Below, piece by piece: positions 62,665-64,000 of a stretch of 64,000 nt of DNA. Within the stretch, counting starts at the first letter, position 1. The number at the start of each line of letters is the position of its first letter. The stretch spans positions 4,340,001-4,404,000 of the forward strand of contig NZ_JACHMQ010000001.1 of the NCBI RefSeq assembly GCF_014208105.1. Direction: 5' to 3'. The position numbers and the translations under genes were made by a program. The stretch is from Actinomadura coerulea (GTDB taxonomy: Bacteria > Actinomycetota > Actinomycetes > Streptosporangiales > Streptosporangiaceae). The notes under the pieces were generated by a model that was given only the letters and a program-made list of their open reading frames with translations, was not told the origin of the DNA and ran no database searches.

Positions 62665-64000
62665 ATGCCCGTCCGACGTGCCGCCTGCGTTCCGATCCTT
62701 CTCGTTCTCCTGCTCGCACTCCTGCCCGCCCCCCGCGCGAACGCGGAGGGCGAGCCGCGCGAGGTGCGCGGCTACATCGACGCCCACAGCCACCTGATGG
62801 CCTACGAAGCGTTCGGCGGCGCGCTCATGTGCGGCAAGCCGTTCGACCCGCGCGGCATCCAGGAGGCGCTGCGCGACTGCCCCGACCACGCGGGCAACGG
62901 CGTGCTCGCCTGGTGGGAGAACTTCAACAAGTACGGCACCCCGTTCGGCACCCACGACCCGACCGGCTGGCCGACGTTCAAGGACTGGCCCGCCTACGAC
63001 TCCCGCACCCACCAGCAGGTGTACTACGAGTGGCTGGAGCGGTCCTGGCGGGCCGGGCAGCGCGTCCTCGTCAACCACCTGGTGGACAACCGGCAGCTCT
63101 GCGAGATCTATCCGCTCAAGCGCACCCCCTGCGACGAGATGGCCTCGATCCGGGTCCAGGCGCAGCGGATGCGGGAGATGCAGAGCTTCATCGACGAGCG
63201 CACCGGCGGCCCCGGCAAGGGCTGGTTCCGGATCGTGCGCGACTCGGCGCAGGCCCGCCAGGTCATCGAGGACGGAAAGCTCGCCGTCGTCCTCGGCATC
63301 GAGACCTCCGAACCCTTCGGCTGCCGGCTCGTGGGCGGCGCACCGGCCTGCACCCGCGCCGACATCGACCGGGGGCTGGACGAGGCGCGGAGCCTCGGCG
63401 TGGCCTCGATGTTCGTGTGCCACAAATACGACAACGCGCTGTGCGGCGTGCGGTTCGACGGCGGTGTGGCGGGCGCGTTCGTCAACCTCGCCAACTTCGT
63501 CGGCACCGGGCGGTTCTGGCAGGCCGAGACGTGCACCGGCGCCGCGCACGACAACACGATCGCCCCGGCGGGCGAGGTCGGCGACGCCCTCCAGCCGATC
63601 CTGAAGCTGCTCGGAATGGCGGGGATCACGCTCCCGATCTATCCGAGCGGCCCGCACTGCAACGTCCGGGGGCTCAGCGACCTCGGCGCGTACATGATCC
63701 AGGGGATGATGAAGCGGCACATGATCGTCGAGGTCGACCACATGAGCGCGAAGGCCGCCGGCCAGGCCCTCGGCATCCTGGAGGCCGCGCGGTATCCCGG
63801 TGTCATCTCGTCCCACAGCTGGATGGACGCGACCTATCTGCCCCGCGTCTACCGGCTCGGCGGCATGGTGGCCGGATACGGCAGCGCGGCCGACCGGTTC
63901 ACCGCGGAGTGGCGGCGCGACAAGGCGCAGCGCGATCCGGCCCGCCCGTTCGGCTACGGGTACGGGCTCGACGCCAACGGCATGGGCGCGCTGCCGGGGC
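62665..64000 (+). CDS. Secreted amidohydrolase-like protein (3' end outside window)
   Basis: At least 445 residues, open to the right edge. Signal peptide: VRRAACVPILLVLLLALLPA. The mature part begins GYIDAHSHLMAYEAFGGALM, an HxH metal site typical of amidohydrolase or membrane dipeptidase folds. Later histidines (VDHMSAKAA, ISSHSW) fit. GAGG lies 6 nt upstream of ATG 62665. Substrate unknown. Confidence 0.75.
   Translation, partial: MPVRRAACVPILLVLLLALLPAPRANAEGEPREVRGYIDAHSHLMAYEAFGGALMCGKPFDPRGIQEALRDCPDHAGNGVLAWWENFNKYGTPFGTHDPTGWPTFKDWPAYDSRTHQQVYYEWLERSWRAGQRVLVNHLVDNRQLCEIYPLKRTPCDEMASIRVQAQRMREMQSFIDERTGGPGKGWFRIVRDSAQARQVIEDGKLAVVLGIETSEPFGCRLVGGAPACTRADIDRGLDEARSLGVASMFVCHKYDNALCGVRFDGGVAGAFVNLANFVGTGRFWQAETCTGAAHDNTIAPAGEVGDALQPILKLLGMAGITLPIYPSGPHCNVRGLSDLGAYMIQGMMKRHMIVEVDHMSAKAAGQALGILEAARYPGVISSHSWMDATYLPRVYRLGGMVAGYGSAADRFTAEWRRDKAQRDPARPFGYGYGLDANGMGALPG

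Overview
The window is chromosomal DNA of a high-GC actinomycete, most like a Thermomonosporaceae or Streptosporangiales member. This is inferred from very high third-position GC, frequent GTG and TTG starts, 4-bp stop/start overlaps, Ser/Thr kinase-WD40 fusions, a DUF574-type methyltransferase, XRE-TPR regulators, and actinobacterial acyl-CoA catabolism genes. The genus cannot be fixed from the sequence alone.

Layout. 1-9.8 kb: the end of a VWA-domain protein, two tandem paralogues that fuse an ECF sigma factor to a zinc anti-sigma-like motif, a membrane helix and an outer domain, a phosphotransferase, an amidase-fold protein, a MocR regulator divergent from a flavin-binding oxidase, and oligoribonuclease. 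9.8-15 kb: tRNA-His, a LuxR-type regulator, tRNA-Lys, a three-gene reverse operon of solute-binding/VWA surface proteins, and a broken IS5-type transposase. 15-30 kb: two tandem kinase-WD40 proteins, RecQ, a TIGR01777 epimerase, a PQQ-repeat lipoprotein, a TetR/SDR divergon with a clear 19-bp operator, a secreted SBP56-like propeller with a membrane partner, and a RibD/DHFR-fold reductase.

30.1-36.7 kb is an accessory island with lower GC. An XRE-TPR regulator is followed by a TIR-domain protein with a Gly/Asn/His-rich tail, a P-loop-like protein carrying a matching N-terminal motif, a two-helix membrane protein, and a small protein ending in a RHIM-like motif. I read this as a candidate amyloid-signalling TIR immune system. 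It is flanked by a decayed gene with one frameshift and one amber stop.

36.8-51.4 kb is a biosynthetic gene cluster: MFS exporter, LanB-type dehydratase, KAS III-like enzyme, sulfotransferase, SDR, an HK97-fold capsid gene (natural-product, Family 3-type encapsulin), split transketolase, a LysW-type amino-group carrier protein, its ATP-grasp ligase, an ArgC/LysY-type reductase, an ArgB/LysZ-type kinase, and an ArgE/LysK-type hydrolase. Together they predict carrier-protein-bound assembly of an unusual diamino acid: glutamate is loaded on the carrier, phosphorylated and reduced, extended by two carbons, probably sulfated and cyclised to an azabicycle or aziridine, and released. A tnpB element sits between the kinase and hydrolase genes. 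No aminotransferase is present in this part.

51.4-64 kb returns to ordinary genes: M23 peptidase with an ArsR regulator, patatin, DUF5954, a NAGPA-type glycosidase, a NYN protein, a DUF574 methyltransferase, two acyl-CoA dehydrogenases convergent with a FadD3-like ligase, and the start of a secreted amidohydrolase-like gene that runs off the window. Gene remnants (GH10 xylanase, PQQ propeller, O-methyltransferase, IS5 transposase, restriction-like fold) are unusually common.
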